Source of the DNA: Gemmatimonadota bacterium
Lineage (GTDB): Bacteria > Gemmatimonadota > Gemmatimonadetes > Gemmatimonadales > GWC2-71-9
Reading direction: 5' to 3'
Assembly: GCA_025357945.1 (NCBI GenBank)
Contig: JANYLJ010000011.1
Location: forward strand, 1 to 64,000
DNA length: 64,000 bases
Positions 25,518 to 34,910 of the stretch are shown here, piece after piece (positions within the stretch are counted from its first letter, which is position 1; each line of letters begins with the position of its first letter). Below the pieces are notes generated by a model that saw only the letters and a list, made by a program, of their open reading frames with translations, ran no database searches and was not told where the DNA came from. The position numbers were made by a program, and so were the translations under genes.

Positions 25518-26180
25518 ATGCGTCGCAACGCTGCCTCTCTCGTCCTGATCATGCTGGTCGCCGGTGCGGTCCCCGCACTTCATGGCCAGGGGCGCGACCG
25601 CGGCTTGATCGAAATGCCGTCGCGCGAATTGCGCAGCGGCTTCTACTTCACTGGCGCCCTCGGCGCTGGGCGCGAGCAATGCAAGTTTGAAACGGCGCCG
25701 TGCGGCGTTCTGGACGCCAACGGCAACACCCGCCGATCGAACGGAAACACCTGGCGTGTGCCGGTTACCTCGCCATCCTTCGCGCTGCGACTCGGCGGGA
25801 CGGTATCGCCCAGCGTTCGCCTGGGCGGTGAACTTTTCCGGTGGAGCGCCGACAACGGCCCGACGACCGAGAGCACGGTCGGCCTTCTCGCGAATGTGCA
25901 GTTGTATCCCTCCCGGCGCGCGGGCTTTTATCTCAAAGGCGGTGTCGGCTACGGCTGGAGTACGGTTGACTTCCGTGACGGCTCGAAGGCCACCGAGAAC
26001 GGGTTCATGTTCAACGCGGGTGCTGGCTACGACTTTGCGTTGACGCCGCATGTGGCCCTCGGACCCGTGGTGGATTTCTACCAGGGGAGCTATCCCGGCT
26101 CGATCGGGGCGGAGGCCCTCACGGAGCGGATCCTCTTCTTTGGCGTTTCGCTCACGCTGCAATCGGGCGGCCGCCGCTGA
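25518..26180 (+). CDS. Outer-membrane beta-barrel protein
   Basis: 220 residues, signal peptide ending ALHGQ. The rest alternates polar and hydrophobic residues with repeated Gly-Tyr/Phe strands (GFYLKGGVGYGWSTVDF, MFNAGAGYDFALTP, FFGVSLTLQ), typical of an 8- to 10-strand porin-like barrel. AAGGAG lies upstream. One cysteine pair (EQCKF, TAPCG) could form a disulfide. No substrate can be assigned. Confidence 0.75.
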   Translation: MRRNAASLVLIMLVAGAVPALHGQGRDRGLIEMPSRELRSGFYFTGALGAGREQCKFETAPCGVLDANGNTRRSNGNTWRVPVTSPSFALRLGGTVSPSVRLGGELFRWSADNGPTTESTVGLLANVQLYPSRRAGFYLKGGVGYGWSTVDFRDGSKATENGFMFNAGAGYDFALTPHVALGPVVDFYQGSYPGSIGAEALTERILFFGVSLTLQSGGRR

Positions 26181-26191
26181 CTGGCGATCGG

Positions 26192-26221
26192 TTGACCCCA
26201 CCCGGGTGTGCGCGCTATACT
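26192..26221 (+). promoter_or_regulatory. Sigma-70 promoter for tRNA-Leu
   Basis: TTGACC at 26192-26197 and TATACT at 26216-26221, spaced by 18 bases, lie 11 bases upstream of the tRNA 5' end. This is the best consensus promoter in the window. Confidence 0.75.
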
Positions 26222-26232
26222 GCCCGCGCCAC

Positions 26233-26314
26233 GCCCTGGTGGTGAAATTGGTAGACACGCTATCTTGAGGGGGTAGTGCCGTAAGGCATCGCGGTTCGAG
26301 TCCGCGCCAGGGCA
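26233..26314 (+). tRNA. tRNA-Leu(GAG)
   Basis: Acceptor strands GCCCTGG and CCAGGGC pair fully. The anticodon stem CTATC/GGTAG encloses TTGAGGG, giving anticodon GAG. A long variable arm (TGCC-GTAA-GGCA) marks it as class II leucine tRNA. The T arm is CGCGG-TTCGAGT-CCGCG. CCA is not encoded. Confidence 0.95.
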
Positions 26315-26327
26315 TCGCACGAAGCCG

Positions 26328-26399
26328 GCCACTGTAGCTCAGGGGTAGAGCACTCGATTCGTAATCGAGCGGTCGTCAGTTCAAATCTGACCAGTGGCT
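26328..26399 (+). tRNA. tRNA-Thr(CGT)
   Basis: Acceptor GCCACTG/CAGTGGC, D arm GCTCAGGGGTAGAGC, anticodon stem CTCGA/TCGAG around TTCGTAA (anticodon CGT), T arm GTCAG-TTCAAAT-CTGAC. It follows tRNA-Leu by 13 bases and probably shares its promoter. CCA is not encoded. Confidence 0.95.
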
Positions 26400-26434
26400 C
26401 TGCCGGCAGCCCGGAGCCCAGAGGCTTGGCAGTA

Positions 26435-27118
26435 TCAGGCGGCGTCTCGATCATGAGGCGCCGTTGTCTCGTGTGGCAGCCCGGCGAGCCATGTGCTGGC
26501 ATCGCGCAACTCTGCTTCGCCGATCGTGTGCGACATCCCGCGATACGCGTGCGTCTCGATGGTCGCACCCGCAGCGCGCAAGTCCTGCCAACCGGCCTCA
26601 GCAACCGAGTACGGAATCGCCGGGTCTGCGGTGCCGTGCCCCCAGAAGATCGGTGTGTCGCGCACGCGATCGGCTGTCACCTCAACCGACGGATGGTCGG
26701 CCAGGAAACCGGAGAACACCAGCACGCCGCGTACGCGTCCCGGGTTTCGCATCATGAAGGCAAGCGCTGAGGTACCGCCCTGCGAAAAGCCGCCGAGGAT
26801 GATCCGGAACCCGGTCCGCCCAAGACGGGACGGCAGCGCGTCGACGAATGCGGCGAGCGCGTCCTGGCCAGCCATGAACGACTCCGATTCCGGCGTCGCG
26901 CCACCCAGAAAGCGATACCACGCGTAGCCCGGCCCGTACCCCCAGGGTGCGGCCGGGAACGGCGCCCGCACGGACACCGTGGTGGCGTCGGGATGCAGGA
27001 TGCGCCCGATCGGAAGGAGGTCGCGCTCATCACTTCCCCGGCCGTGCAGCAACACGAGAACCGGCCCCGCGTCGGAACCCTTGTCGATCATCGCGTGCAG
27101 TACCGGCACATCGGTCAC
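26435..27118 (-). CDS. Alpha/beta-hydrolase, phospholipase/carboxylesterase family
   Basis: A 227-residue cytoplasmic hydrolase of the YpfH/acyl-protein-thioesterase type. The triad is visible: Ser112 in GGFSQGG, Asp165 in GHGTADPAIP, His197 in GMSHTI. LVLLHGRGSDERDL supplies the oxyanion region. It is encoded on the opposite strand between tRNA-Thr and tRNA-Pro. It likely cleaves short-chain carboxylesters; the true substrate is unknown. Confidence 0.85.
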   Translation of the reverse strand: MTDVPVLHAMIDKGSDAGPVLVLLHGRGSDERDLLPIGRILHPDATTVSVRAPFPAAPWGYGPGYAWYRFLGGATPESESFMAGQDALAAFVDALPSRLGRTGFRIILGGFSQGGTSALAFMMRNPGRVRGVLVFSGFLADHPSVEVTADRVRDTPIFWGHGTADPAIPYSVAEAGWQDLRAAGATIETHAYRGMSHTIGEAELRDASTWLAGLPHETTAPHDRDAA

Positions 27119-27183
27119 GCCATCGCCCCCTTACTCGGGTTTGCCGATTCGACTATCATTGCCCCGCCGGTAGTTCAATTGAA

Positions 27184-27257
27184 CGGGACGTAGCGCAGTC
27201 CGGTAGCGCACTGCAATGGGGTTGCAGGGGTCGCGGGTTCAAATCCCGCCGTCCCGA
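27184..27257 (+). tRNA. tRNA-Pro(GGG)
   Basis: Acceptor CGGGACG/CGTCCCG, anticodon stem CTGCA/TGCAG around ATGGGGT (anticodon GGG), T arm GCGGG-TTCAAAT-CCCGC. The 12-base palindrome GTTCAATTGAAC (27173-27184) touches its 5' end, and a TATCAT at 27154-27159 may be its -10 box. Confidence 0.93.
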
Positions 27258-27261
27258 TTGG

Positions 27262-29202
27262 TTAGCCAGTTCGCTTCTTGAGTTCCTTCACTGCATCGGG
27301 CTGACTCAGGGCTGCAGCTTTCTGCAGCCATTCGAGCCCGGCGACGGTGTCCTTCGCCGTGCCACGACCCCTGAAATACATCTGGGACGCTTGCCATGCC
27401 GCGTCGCCTGATCCCTGGTCACCGGCCTTGCGGTACCACTGGAGCGCTTCGGCCTCGTTCTTGTCCAGGCCGCGGCCCTTGGCCAGGAACTCCGCCAGTT
27501 TCTGCTGAGAAATAACGTCGCCATGTTCGGCGCCGCGCCGGTACCAGAGGACGGCCTCAGTTTCATTCTTCTTGATGCCGGCGCCGTTCTCCAGACGGTA
27601 CGCGAGCGTCTGTTGCGCACGGAGCACACCGCCGGAGGCGGCTTCGCGCAACAACACGACCGATTCGGCGTCGTTGCGCGCTGCTCCACGACCAATCTCA
27701 AGCATATGCGACAGCAAAAACTGCGCTTCCGCGTCGTTTGACGCCGCGCGGCGATACCACTTGACCGCGTCGACCGGGTTCTCGGCCACGCCGTTGCCCT
27801 TGTCGTACATCAGGCCGAGCGTGCGCTCTGCGACCGCGCTGCCCGCTTCGGCCTCCTTGTTGCACGTGGCGGCGGCACCGGTCCAGTTCGCGGCGGCTGC
27901 GAGCCTCGCACAGGTTGCGGCACCACCGGGGGGCGGTGGCGTGACGGCGGTCGCGGCGCCGGCCTTCGGGGACGGAGCGGTTGTAGTCGGGGCCCTGGTG
28001 TTGCGGCCCTTGCTGCCGAGTGTCGACGCGCCATTCGGGGGAACCGCGGGGCCGGGTGCGACGACGATCGGCGTCACGCTGGACGAGGGTAGGGTCGCTG
28101 CGACCGGTGGTAGCGGTGCCGGAGGCGCCGGCTTGCTGCGCGAGCTCAGCCACCATCCCCCCGCCGCGAGTACCACGACAGCAGTGGCGATGACCTGATT
28201 GCGACGGACGTTCGACTTGTAGCCCATCGGTTTCGGCGTGACGGCCTGCGCGTCCGTGTCGAGCATCGCGGCGAATTCGGCCATGTCCGCGAAGCGCTCC
28301 CTCGGTTCCTTCGCCATGGCACGTTGGATCGCATTCGCGAGTCCGCCGGGAATGCCGGGCACCTTGGTCGCGATCGGCGTTGGCTCGGCGACCAGTTGCT
28401 GGTAGAGCACGGCGCGCGTCGAATCGCCTTCGAACGGCAACCCCCCAGCAAGCATCCGGTAGCCGACGACGGCGAGCGAGTACTGGTCACTGCGCGCGTC
28501 GATGCTCTTGTCACCGCACGCTTGTTCGGGACTCATGTACTGCGGCGTGCCGATGATGATCCCGGTGGTCGTGAGCGTCTGGCCGGGGTCGCCGTCGCCA
28601 GCGGCGCCAACCGCCTTGGAGATGCCGAAATCCATCAACAGCACCCGCTTGTCGCGGCCCTCGAGCATGATGTTTTCGGGCTTGATGTCGCGGTGAATCA
28701 CGCCGGCATCGTGCGCGGCGGCGAGTCCAAGCGCGGCTTCGCGCAGCACGCGACGCACCTCCGCTGGTTGCATGGCGCCTTCGCGATCGAGCACGGCGCG
28801 CAGGCTCTCACCCGCGATCAGCGGCATGATGATGTACGCGAGGCCTTCGGCTTCGCCGATGTCGAACACCGGCACGATGTGGGCGTTACGCAGGGTGGCG
28901 ATCGTTTCGGCTTCGCGGCGGAATCGCTGCAGCATCTCTGGTGAAAGGCCGAGATCGGGGCGCAGGACCTTGACGGCGAGGTCGCGCTTGAGCCGCAGGT
29001 CGCGCGCCCGGAACACCTCGGCGAATCCTCCGGCGCCGACGCGGTCCTGAAGCTCGTAGCTCGGACCGAGGGCGCGTTGCAGCTTGCGGATCAGGTCGGC
29101 GGGGCCGATCCCGGAGCGCATCGTGGTGGTGATCGCCTCGCCGGTTTCGCGGTTAAGACCTGCCGGCGTGGCAGTTCCGCAGACGTAGCAAAACGACGCC
29201 AT
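27262..29202 (-). CDS. Ser/Thr protein kinase with transmembrane segment and Sel1 repeats
   Basis: 646 residues from the only canonical start in frame. Kinase motifs: GAGGFAEV at 57-64, Lys78 in AVKVL, HRDIKPENIM at 170-179, DFG at 191-193, GTPQYMSPEQ at 218-227. A membrane helix at about 337-352 (VIATAVVVLAAGGWWL) separates the kinase from a Pro/Ala-rich linker and then four or five Sel1-type repeats (AERTLGLMYDKGNGVAENP, AVKWYRRAASNDAEAQFLL and similar). The frame continues upstream of the ATG into CPSC, which would complete a CxxC...CYVC zinc ribbon with the N-terminal CYVC; see findings. Such kinases relay envelope signals to cytosolic targets. Confidence 0.9.
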   Translation of the reverse strand: MASFCYVCGTATPAGLNRETGEAITTTMRSGIGPADLIRKLQRALGPSYELQDRVGAGGFAEVFRARDLRLKRDLAVKVLRPDLGLSPEMLQRFRREAETIATLRNAHIVPVFDIGEAEGLAYIIMPLIAGESLRAVLDREGAMQPAEVRRVLREAALGLAAAHDAGVIHRDIKPENIMLEGRDKRVLLMDFGISKAVGAAGDGDPGQTLTTTGIIIGTPQYMSPEQACGDKSIDARSDQYSLAVVGYRMLAGGLPFEGDSTRAVLYQQLVAEPTPIATKVPGIPGGLANAIQRAMAKEPRERFADMAEFAAMLDTDAQAVTPKPMGYKSNVRRNQVIATAVVVLAAGGWWLSSRSKPAPPAPLPPVAATLPSSSVTPIVVAPGPAVPPNGASTLGSKGRNTRAPTTTAPSPKAGAATAVTPPPPGGAATCARLAAAANWTGAAATCNKEAEAGSAVAERTLGLMYDKGNGVAENPVDAVKWYRRAASNDAEAQFLLSHMLEIGRGAARNDAESVVLLREAASGGVLRAQQTLAYRLENGAGIKKNETEAVLWYRRGAEHGDVISQQKLAEFLAKGRGLDKNEAEALQWYRKAGDQGSGDAAWQASQMYFRGRGTAKDTVAGLEWLQKAAALSQPDAVKELKKRTG

Positions 29203-29366
29203 CCCGGGGAGTGGCGTTTGACAGCTGGGGCAGGCCCGCGTTGGCTGGCTAATTGATCAACCGGAGGAAGGGGGAAAGCCTAACAGAGTAGTCCGACAGG
29301 CCGGGGAGTCAAGGGAGTTGGCGGACGTGGGTCTGGTGATCGGCAGCGCGGCGCGCCGTCACCGGA

Positions 29367-30695
29367 TCACAGCTCCGTCGCCGCAGGCCCCGGCCGCGAA
29401 CTGAAAAACTCGGCCCGGTGGCGCCGCTCGGGAAAGCGCGCGATGTAGTCGTCCCGCCAGCGTGCCACGAACGCGCCGACCTCCGCTTCCCGTACCAGCG
29501 CCCAGACACTGCCGCCGAATCCGGCACCGAACGCCGACGCTGCCGCCGCGCCGAGTTCCGTCGCGCACCGTGCCAGGTGCACGGTTTCGGGAATCTGGTT
29601 GCCCAGGGTGCTTTCGGCGAGCGACTGCGATCGGGCGACGAGTTCGCGAAGACCCATCACGTCGCCTTGGCGCAAGCGGTGGGTCACCTCGGGGATGATC
29701 ACCTCCGTCTCTGCACTGAACTGCACGAGCCGGGCCCGCAGCGCGTCGGTGGCGCCCACGTCGCCGTCGATCATCGCCGTGAGGCGGTCGGTCGCGTCGG
29801 GCGCGCTGTGCAGCGCGGCGAAGAGCGACTGGTCGCCGCGACCGGTGTGACGACACCAGAGGGCCAGCAGCGACGCCACTTCCTGCGCCAAGGCATTGTA
29901 CCGGGCCTGCACGGCGCCGCCCTTCGCGGCGGGCACGCCCGACACCCCGATCACGAACTGCCACGCTGCGGGCAATGCGACCATCTCTTCCCGGGTGACC
30001 GGGATGAAGTGGTATTGCAACAGCTGTCCGGGCACGGCGCGAAGAATGGCGGTCTGATCCTCGCTGCCACCCTGCGTTCCGACGCCGCGGTCGGCCGGGA
30101 GCGTCGCGAAGGCTCGGCCGTTTTCCATCGCACCGAGATAGCCGGCCAGTGCGTCTTCGTCCGGGATGGCGGACCACGCCGGCAGGTCCCGGAGGTGGTT
30201 GATTGCGGCCAAGGGCAGGAAGCACGCGATCACCATCGCGCTCGATGACGAGAGTCCAGCGGCGGACGGTAACGACGAGCGGATCACCGCGTTCATCCCG
30301 GTGCGCGCAGCGGGGAAGTCGCGCGCGACGCGGCGCACAACGGTGATCGGATAGTCGGTCCAGTGCCCCGGTCGCGGCTCGGCGCCGGCTTGGAATGGGA
30401 TGGTGATGGCTGCGTTGGTCGATGCATCGACGATGCGGACCACCGCATCGTCCCGCGGGGTCGCGATCACGTGGAATCCTCGCTCTACCGCGCACAGGAG
30501 CGAGCGCCCGCCACCGTAGTCGGTATGCTTGCCGAGCACTTCGATGCGGCCAGGGACCCACCAAGCGCGCACCGCGTCCGACGGGCCGAATGCGGCCGCG
30601 TGTTGCGCCGCAACCTCCGTGAAGTGCCGGGTGGCGAGTGCCGCGGCCGTGTCCGCCAGGCCGATCGTCGCGACGCGTTCGCGCCACGATGTCAC
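29367..30695 (-). CDS. Divergent galactokinase-family (GHMP) sugar kinase
   Basis: 442 residues, longer than usual galactokinase. Motifs: GRIEVLGKHTDYGGG at about 49-63, SLPSAAGLSSSSAM (ATP loop), GGSEDQTAI (catalytic Asp region) and GAGFGGSVWAL. The first motif has Lys where galactokinases have Glu (G-E-H-T-D-Y), a residue that contacts the sugar, so the substrate may differ from galactose. It overlaps the nucleotidyltransferase gene by four bases and ends a five-gene operon with GH109, a symporter and an Asp-box protein. It probably makes a sugar-1-phosphate for that partner. Confidence 0.82.
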   Translation of the reverse strand: MTSWRERVATIGLADTAAALATRHFTEVAAQHAAAFGPSDAVRAWWVPGRIEVLGKHTDYGGGRSLLCAVERGFHVIATPRDDAVVRIVDASTNAAITIPFQAGAEPRPGHWTDYPITVVRRVARDFPAARTGMNAVIRSSLPSAAGLSSSSAMVIACFLPLAAINHLRDLPAWSAIPDEDALAGYLGAMENGRAFATLPADRGVGTQGGSEDQTAILRAVPGQLLQYHFIPVTREEMVALPAAWQFVIGVSGVPAAKGGAVQARYNALAQEVASLLALWCRHTGRGDQSLFAALHSAPDATDRLTAMIDGDVGATDALRARLVQFSAETEVIIPEVTHRLRQGDVMGLRELVARSQSLAESTLGNQIPETVHLARCATELGAAAASAFGAGFGGSVWALVREAEVGAFVARWRDDYIARFPERRHRAEFFSSRPGPAATEL

Positions 30696-31498
30696 GGTTG
30701 GATCTCCCGGTCTCCGAGACGACGGGCGACGTCGGCGATATCACCACGATTCGACAGGTCGAGCACGCCCGCGCGCAGCCGGACCGCATGGATGCGCATG
30801 CCGCGACTGATCGCGAGCGCCACCGCCAGCGGCAGTTCATATTCGCCGCGCGGCGACAGCGACACATCTCGGCATGCGGAAAAGATGTTCTGGTCGAAGC
30901 GCCAGATGTTCATGCTGATCCAGTTGCCCACGGCCGGTGCGTCACCCGGTTTCTCGACGATATCGGTGAGCGTATCGTCGGGCCGCAACGTCAGCACGGC
31001 GAAGGCGCCGATGCGTGCCGGTTCGATGTTGCTCTCGCGAATCAGTGCTGCGCGGTCGAACGCCACGCAGCCGGGTGCGCCCAATTCCACCAGGGCGCTG
31101 ATCGCCGTGACGGGATAGAGGTTGTCCGCGTTGAGCACCAGGATGTCGCGGTCTCCGATCCACGCCCGGGCCGTGAGCATGGCGTCGGCGGTTCCGCGCG
31201 GAGCGGGCTGCACCACGAAGGAGACCTCGACGCGCCGCGGCGGGCGCCGCTGGTAGTGTTCGCGAATCGCGTCGTGGTCGGGCCCGATCGCCAGGCACAC
31301 GTCGCGCACACCGCCGTCCGCCAGTGACGACAGGACGTGGTCGAGGAACGGCCGGCCGCGGCTGTCGGGGATCATCGCCTTCATTCCGGCTGCCGCGGCC
31401 GCGGCCTGTGCCAGATCGAGGGCCGTCCCGTCGGCATCGCGACGCATGCGACGGCCGAGTCCGGCGGCCAGGACGACTGCGGTGGTGCAGGCGATCAC
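30692..31498 (-). CDS. Sugar-1-phosphate nucleotidyltransferase
   Basis: 268 residues of the NTP_transferase family: VLAAGLGRRMR at about 9-19, then an insert of some 20 residues before the conserved lysine region MKAMIPDSRGRPFLDHVL, LVLNADNLYPV (metal-binding Asp), and VEKPGDAP. It would join a sugar-1-phosphate to a nucleotide, giving an NDP-sugar. Genes adjacent and overlapping (kinase downstream by four bases) suggest a kinase/pyrophosphorylase salvage pair, as in fucose salvage. Nucleotide and sugar are not predictable from the sequence alone. Confidence 0.82.
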   Translation of the reverse strand: MIACTTAVVLAAGLGRRMRRDADGTALDLAQAAAAAAGMKAMIPDSRGRPFLDHVLSSLADGGVRDVCLAIGPDHDAIREHYQRRPPRRVEVSFVVQPAPRGTADAMLTARAWIGDRDILVLNADNLYPVTAISALVELGAPGCVAFDRAALIRESNIEPARIGAFAVLTLRPDDTLTDIVEKPGDAPAVGNWISMNIWRFDQNIFSACRDVSLSPRGEYELPLAVALAISRGMRIHAVRLRAGVLDLSNRGDIADVARRLGDREIQP

Positions 31499-31507
31499 GC
31501 CGGCGCG

Positions 31508-34500
31508 CTACGGACGACCGTCGGGGATGCGCCCTGGGGTGGGCGGGGCGCCGAGTTTCTCGAGCTCCGCTTCAAGCGCGGGGATCTCGCTGAGCAGGAT
31601 CGGCTTGAGCTTGGCGTATTCCGGTGGAAACGCCGCGGCCGCGATGTCATACTGCTCGATGCTTGTCTTGCTCGGCGGTGATGTGGTGCCGCTCGGCGAC
31701 GCGTTGCGGGCGTGCGACTGGATCGACACCGGGACCTGTTCGCCGCGCGCGGAGTTCACGTCGTCGCCGCGCACCATGCGAAGGAAGTTGGCGAGGCGCT
31801 GGTCGATGCTGCGGGCCTGGTCGTGGAGTGCCGTCGCGGCCGATGGCATCTGGTTCAGGACGCGAATGATCGCGACGGTCTTGGTGCGCGCCGCGATCGC
31901 CGCGTCAACGGCCTGGCTGATCTGGCGCGCCAGCTTCGACTGCTTCGCGCGAAAATCGATGTTCGCCTGGCGATCGGCGAGTGTCACCGCAATGTCGGGA
32001 TCGGGCCACACCATCATGGCGACCGGCCTGGCCAACGGCGTGAAGACGCCCTTTTCCCGCCTGCCGATCGTTACGGTGTACTTCCCCGGCGGCACCGGCA
32101 CGCAGCCAGCGCACGGGTTGCTACCTGGGGCGGGGTCACCACCAGTTGCCCTGGCGCCGCCGCGCCCACCGCCGGTGGCAACCACCGCAGGACCAGCGTC
32201 GGCCGGTGTTTCCGTGGAACCGTTCAGGTCCCAGGTGAGGGCGTGGACGCCGCGAGACGCTGGCAGGCTGAGCACCCGCCAGATCGCGCCCTGGGCGTCG
32301 GCGATCGAGGCCGCCAGCGTGACCGGTTCGTCTTCCGCCTCAGCGACAAACTGTTCCGGCGTGGGGTACGTGATCGGTATCGATTGGCGTTCCGCATCGC
32401 GCTGTGCCTTCACCCGCCTGTCATGCAGCGACTCGAACATCGTCGCCTTGACGGAGTAGGTGATCGTGGCGCCGCTCGACGGATTGGGTCCCGTGTAGAG
32501 CGCTTCACCCTGGTTCCCCTTGCCAGTCCTGCCGCGACGGATCAGCGACACCGCATCCGGAATCGGGAAGACCGCGATGGTCTGGTCGAGGGCAGCCGGC
32601 GTGATGCTCCGCAACACGGAGTAGCCATCGATGACATAGATGCCGCGACCGAACGTGCCGAGCACCAGATCGTTGGTGCGGCGCTGGATGGCGAGGTCGC
32701 GCACCATGATCGTCGGCACGCCGGGGATCTTGATCCAGTGGGCGCCGCCGTCCTTCGACACGAACGCGCCGAATTCGGTGCCGCAAAAGAGCAGGTTCGC
32801 ATCGACGTGATCCTGCGCCAAGGCATACGCCCCACCGCGCTTCGGCAAGTCGCCCACGATCGATGTCCAATGGTGTCCGGCGTCGGCGCTCTTGAACAGG
32901 TAGGGCGTGAAGTCGCCGTTCTGGTGATTGTCGAACGCGACGAAGACGGTCTTCGCGTCGGTGGGCGACGCGATGATCCGCTGCACGTACGTGTTTGCCG
33001 GCACGCCCGGGATGGTCTCGATCTTCCGCCAGTTGGTGCCACCGTCTTCGCTGACCTGGAGCAGCCCGTCGTCCGTCCCGACGTAGAGCAGTCCCTCCTG
33101 CTGGTACGACTCGGCGATCGCGCTGACGTTGCTGTAGAACGCCGTCGATTGGTTTTTGGCGACCGCGTCGGGCCCCCAGACCTTGCCCATTACCGGCAGT
33201 GCGTTGCGATCGAGGCGGCGGGTCAAATCCTGACTGATCGCCCGCCAGCTATCGCCGCGGTCGTCGCTGCGATACAGCCGTTGCGACGCCGTGTACAGGC
33301 GGGTGTGCGCGTGCGGCGAGATGATGATCGGCGTGTCCCAGTTCCAGCGCGAGGGCGCTTCGCCGCGTGCTTCCTGTGGCTGCATCGGCACCGCGTCACC
33401 GGTCCGCGCGTCGTAGCGCACCATACCGCCGTTCTGGCTCTCGGCGTAGATCGTATTCGGGTCCTGCGGGTCGATGCGTGACACGAATCCGTCGCCGCCG
33501 GTGGTGACGAACCAGTCGGAATTCAGGATGCCTGTGTTGTTGCGAGTTGCCGTGGGCGCACAGACCGACGCATTGTCCTGCGTGCCGCCACAAACGTGGT
33601 AGAACGGTCGCGCGTCATCGACGTCGATGTCGTAGAACTGCCCCAGCGGGAGGTTGGCGAAATAGATCCAGGTCTTGCCACCGTCCCATGTTTGATAGAG
33701 CCCGCCATCGTTGCCGTTGAGATAGTGATCCGGATTCTTCGGGTCCACCCAGAGCGCGTGGTTGTCGACGTGCTTGGACTGCTCGCCGAGGCCGCGCCAT
33801 GTGGTCCCACCGTCGTCAGAAACCTGGCTGCCGACGTCCATCGAGTACAGCCGCTGCGGGTTGTGTGGATCAGCGACCAGGGTGGCATAGTACATCGCCT
33901 GCGCACTGTAGGGACTGCGCTTCTCCCAGCTGATACCGCCATCATTGGAGCGGAAGATGCCGCCTTCGCCATTCGCCGCCTCGATGGTGGCGTAGACGAT
34001 GTCCGGATTGGCGGGCGAAATGGCAAGCCCGATGCGGCCCAGCTGCGTGGTCGGCATGCCGGTGGTGACCTTGCGCCAGGTCTTGCCGCCGTCGGTGGAA
34101 CGATGGAGCGCGCTCTCGGGGCCGCCGTCGATCAGCGTCCAGACATGGCGCCGCCGCTGGTAGGTCGCGGCGAGGAGCAGATCGGGATCGCGTGGATCGA
34201 GCACGACGTCGGTGACACCGGTGCGCTCGCTGGTGGCGAGCAAATTACTCCACGTGCGTCCGCCGTCGGTGGTCTTGAAGAGCCCGCGATCACCGCCGTC
34301 CGACCAGAGCGGCCCCTGCGCGGCGACGTAGACCACATCGCTGTTGCGTGGGTCGATCACGATTCTGGCGATGTGTTCCGATCGCTCGAGTCCCATCCGC
34401 TTCCAGGTCCGGCCGGCATCGTCGGAGCGGTAGACACCGTCACCGTATGCCACGCTGCGCTGGGAGTTGTTTTCGCCGGTGCCGACCCAGACCGTCGATG

Positions 34501-34909
34501 GGTTGTTCGGGTCGAGCGTGAGGACGCCGATCGAGAACGATCCCTGCTTGTCAAATATCGGGGTCCAGATGGCGCCGCCGTTGTCGGTCTTCCAGACGCC
34601 GCCCGACGCGGCGGTGGCGTAGATCACGGCCGGATTTCGCGGATCGACTGCCACACTCGAAATGCGTCCGCTGATCATCGCGGGGCCGATCAGGCGTGGC
34701 TGCAGCACCGCCGCGACGGCGCCCGGCAGGCCGCGCTTCGTTGAATCGTCCGGTGTCCGCGTCGTGTCGCCGCGAGTGGTGTCGGCACGCGCCAGCGTGC
34801 TCGAATCGATCCGCCGTGCGGTATCTCGTCGCGCAGGGTTCTGTGCCGCGAGAGGCGTGGTGCCGAGCGCGACGACCACCACGGCGCTGACCATGCGAGG
34901 GATCCGCAT
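31508..34909 (-). CDS. Secreted Asp-box (BNR/sortilin-like) propeller protein
   Basis: 1133 residues, signal peptide ending PLAAQ. At least 11 Asp-box motifs are visible, of the form S-x-D-x-G-x-x-W: [87 protein letters not shown] and SKDGGAHW. They build one or two large propellers like those of sortilins and sialidase-like glycosidases. No catalytic residues of a known GH family can be named. A C-terminal helical region (about 1000-1133) carries no motif I recognise. One base separates its start from the symporter stop, and the nucleotidyltransferase starts nine bases after its end. Confidence 0.8.
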   Translation of the reverse strand: MRIPRMVSAVVVVALGTTPLAAQNPARRDTARRIDSSTLARADTTRGDTTRTPDDSTKRGLPGAVAAVLQPRLIGPAMISGRISSVAVDPRNPAVIYATAASGGVWKTDNGGAIWTPIFDKQGSFSIGVLTLDPNNPSTVWVGTGENNSQRSVAYGDGVYRSDDAGRTWKRMGLERSEHIARIVIDPRNSDVVYVAAQGPLWSDGGDRGLFKTTDGGRTWSNLLATSERTGVTDVVLDPRDPDLLLAATYQRRRHVWTLIDGGPESALHRSTDGGKTWRKVTTGMPTTQLGRIGLAISPANPDIVYATIEAANGEGGIFRSNDGGISWEKRSPYSAQAMYYATLVADPHNPQRLYSMDVGSQVSDDGGTTWRGLGEQSKHVDNHALWVDPKNPDHYLNGNDGGLYQTWDGGKTWIYFANLPLGQFYDIDVDDARPFYHVCGGTQDNASVCAPTATRNNTGILNSDWFVTTGGDGFVSRIDPQDPNTIYAESQNGGMVRYDARTGDAVPMQPQEARGEAPSRWNWDTPIIISPHAHTRLYTASQRLYRSDDRGDSWRAISQDLTRRLDRNALPVMGKVWGPDAVAKNQSTAFYSNVSAIAESYQQEGLLYVGTDDGLLQVSEDGGTNWRKIETIPGVPANTYVQRIIASPTDAKTVFVAFDNHQNGDFTPYLFKSADAGHHWTSIVGDLPKRGGAYALAQDHVDANLLFCGTEFGAFVSKDGGAHWIKIPGVPTIMVRDLAIQRRTNDLVLGTFGRGIYVIDGYSVLRSITPAALDQTIAVFPIPDAVSLIRRGRTGKGNQGEALYTGPNPSSGATITYSVKATMFESLHDRRVKAQRDAERQSIPITYPTPEQFVAEAEDEPVTLAASIADAQGAIWRVLSLPASRGVHALTWDLNGSTETPADAGPAVVATGGGRGGARATGGDPAPGSNPCAGCVPVPPGKYTVTIGRREKGVFTPLARPVAMMVWPDPDIAVTLADRQANIDFRAKQSKLARQISQAVDAAIAARTKTVAIIRVLNQMPSAATALHDQARSIDQRLANFLRMVRGDDVNSARGEQVPVSIQSHARNASPSGTTSPPSKTSIEQYDIAAAAFPPEYAKLKPILLSEIPALEAELEKLGAPPTPGRIPDGRP

Positions 34910-34910
34910 G

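Noticed and set aside
31712-33481. 589-codon plus-strand open frame opposite the Asp-box gene
   Set aside because: Antisense shadow; the minus strand carries regular Asp-box repeats across the same bases.
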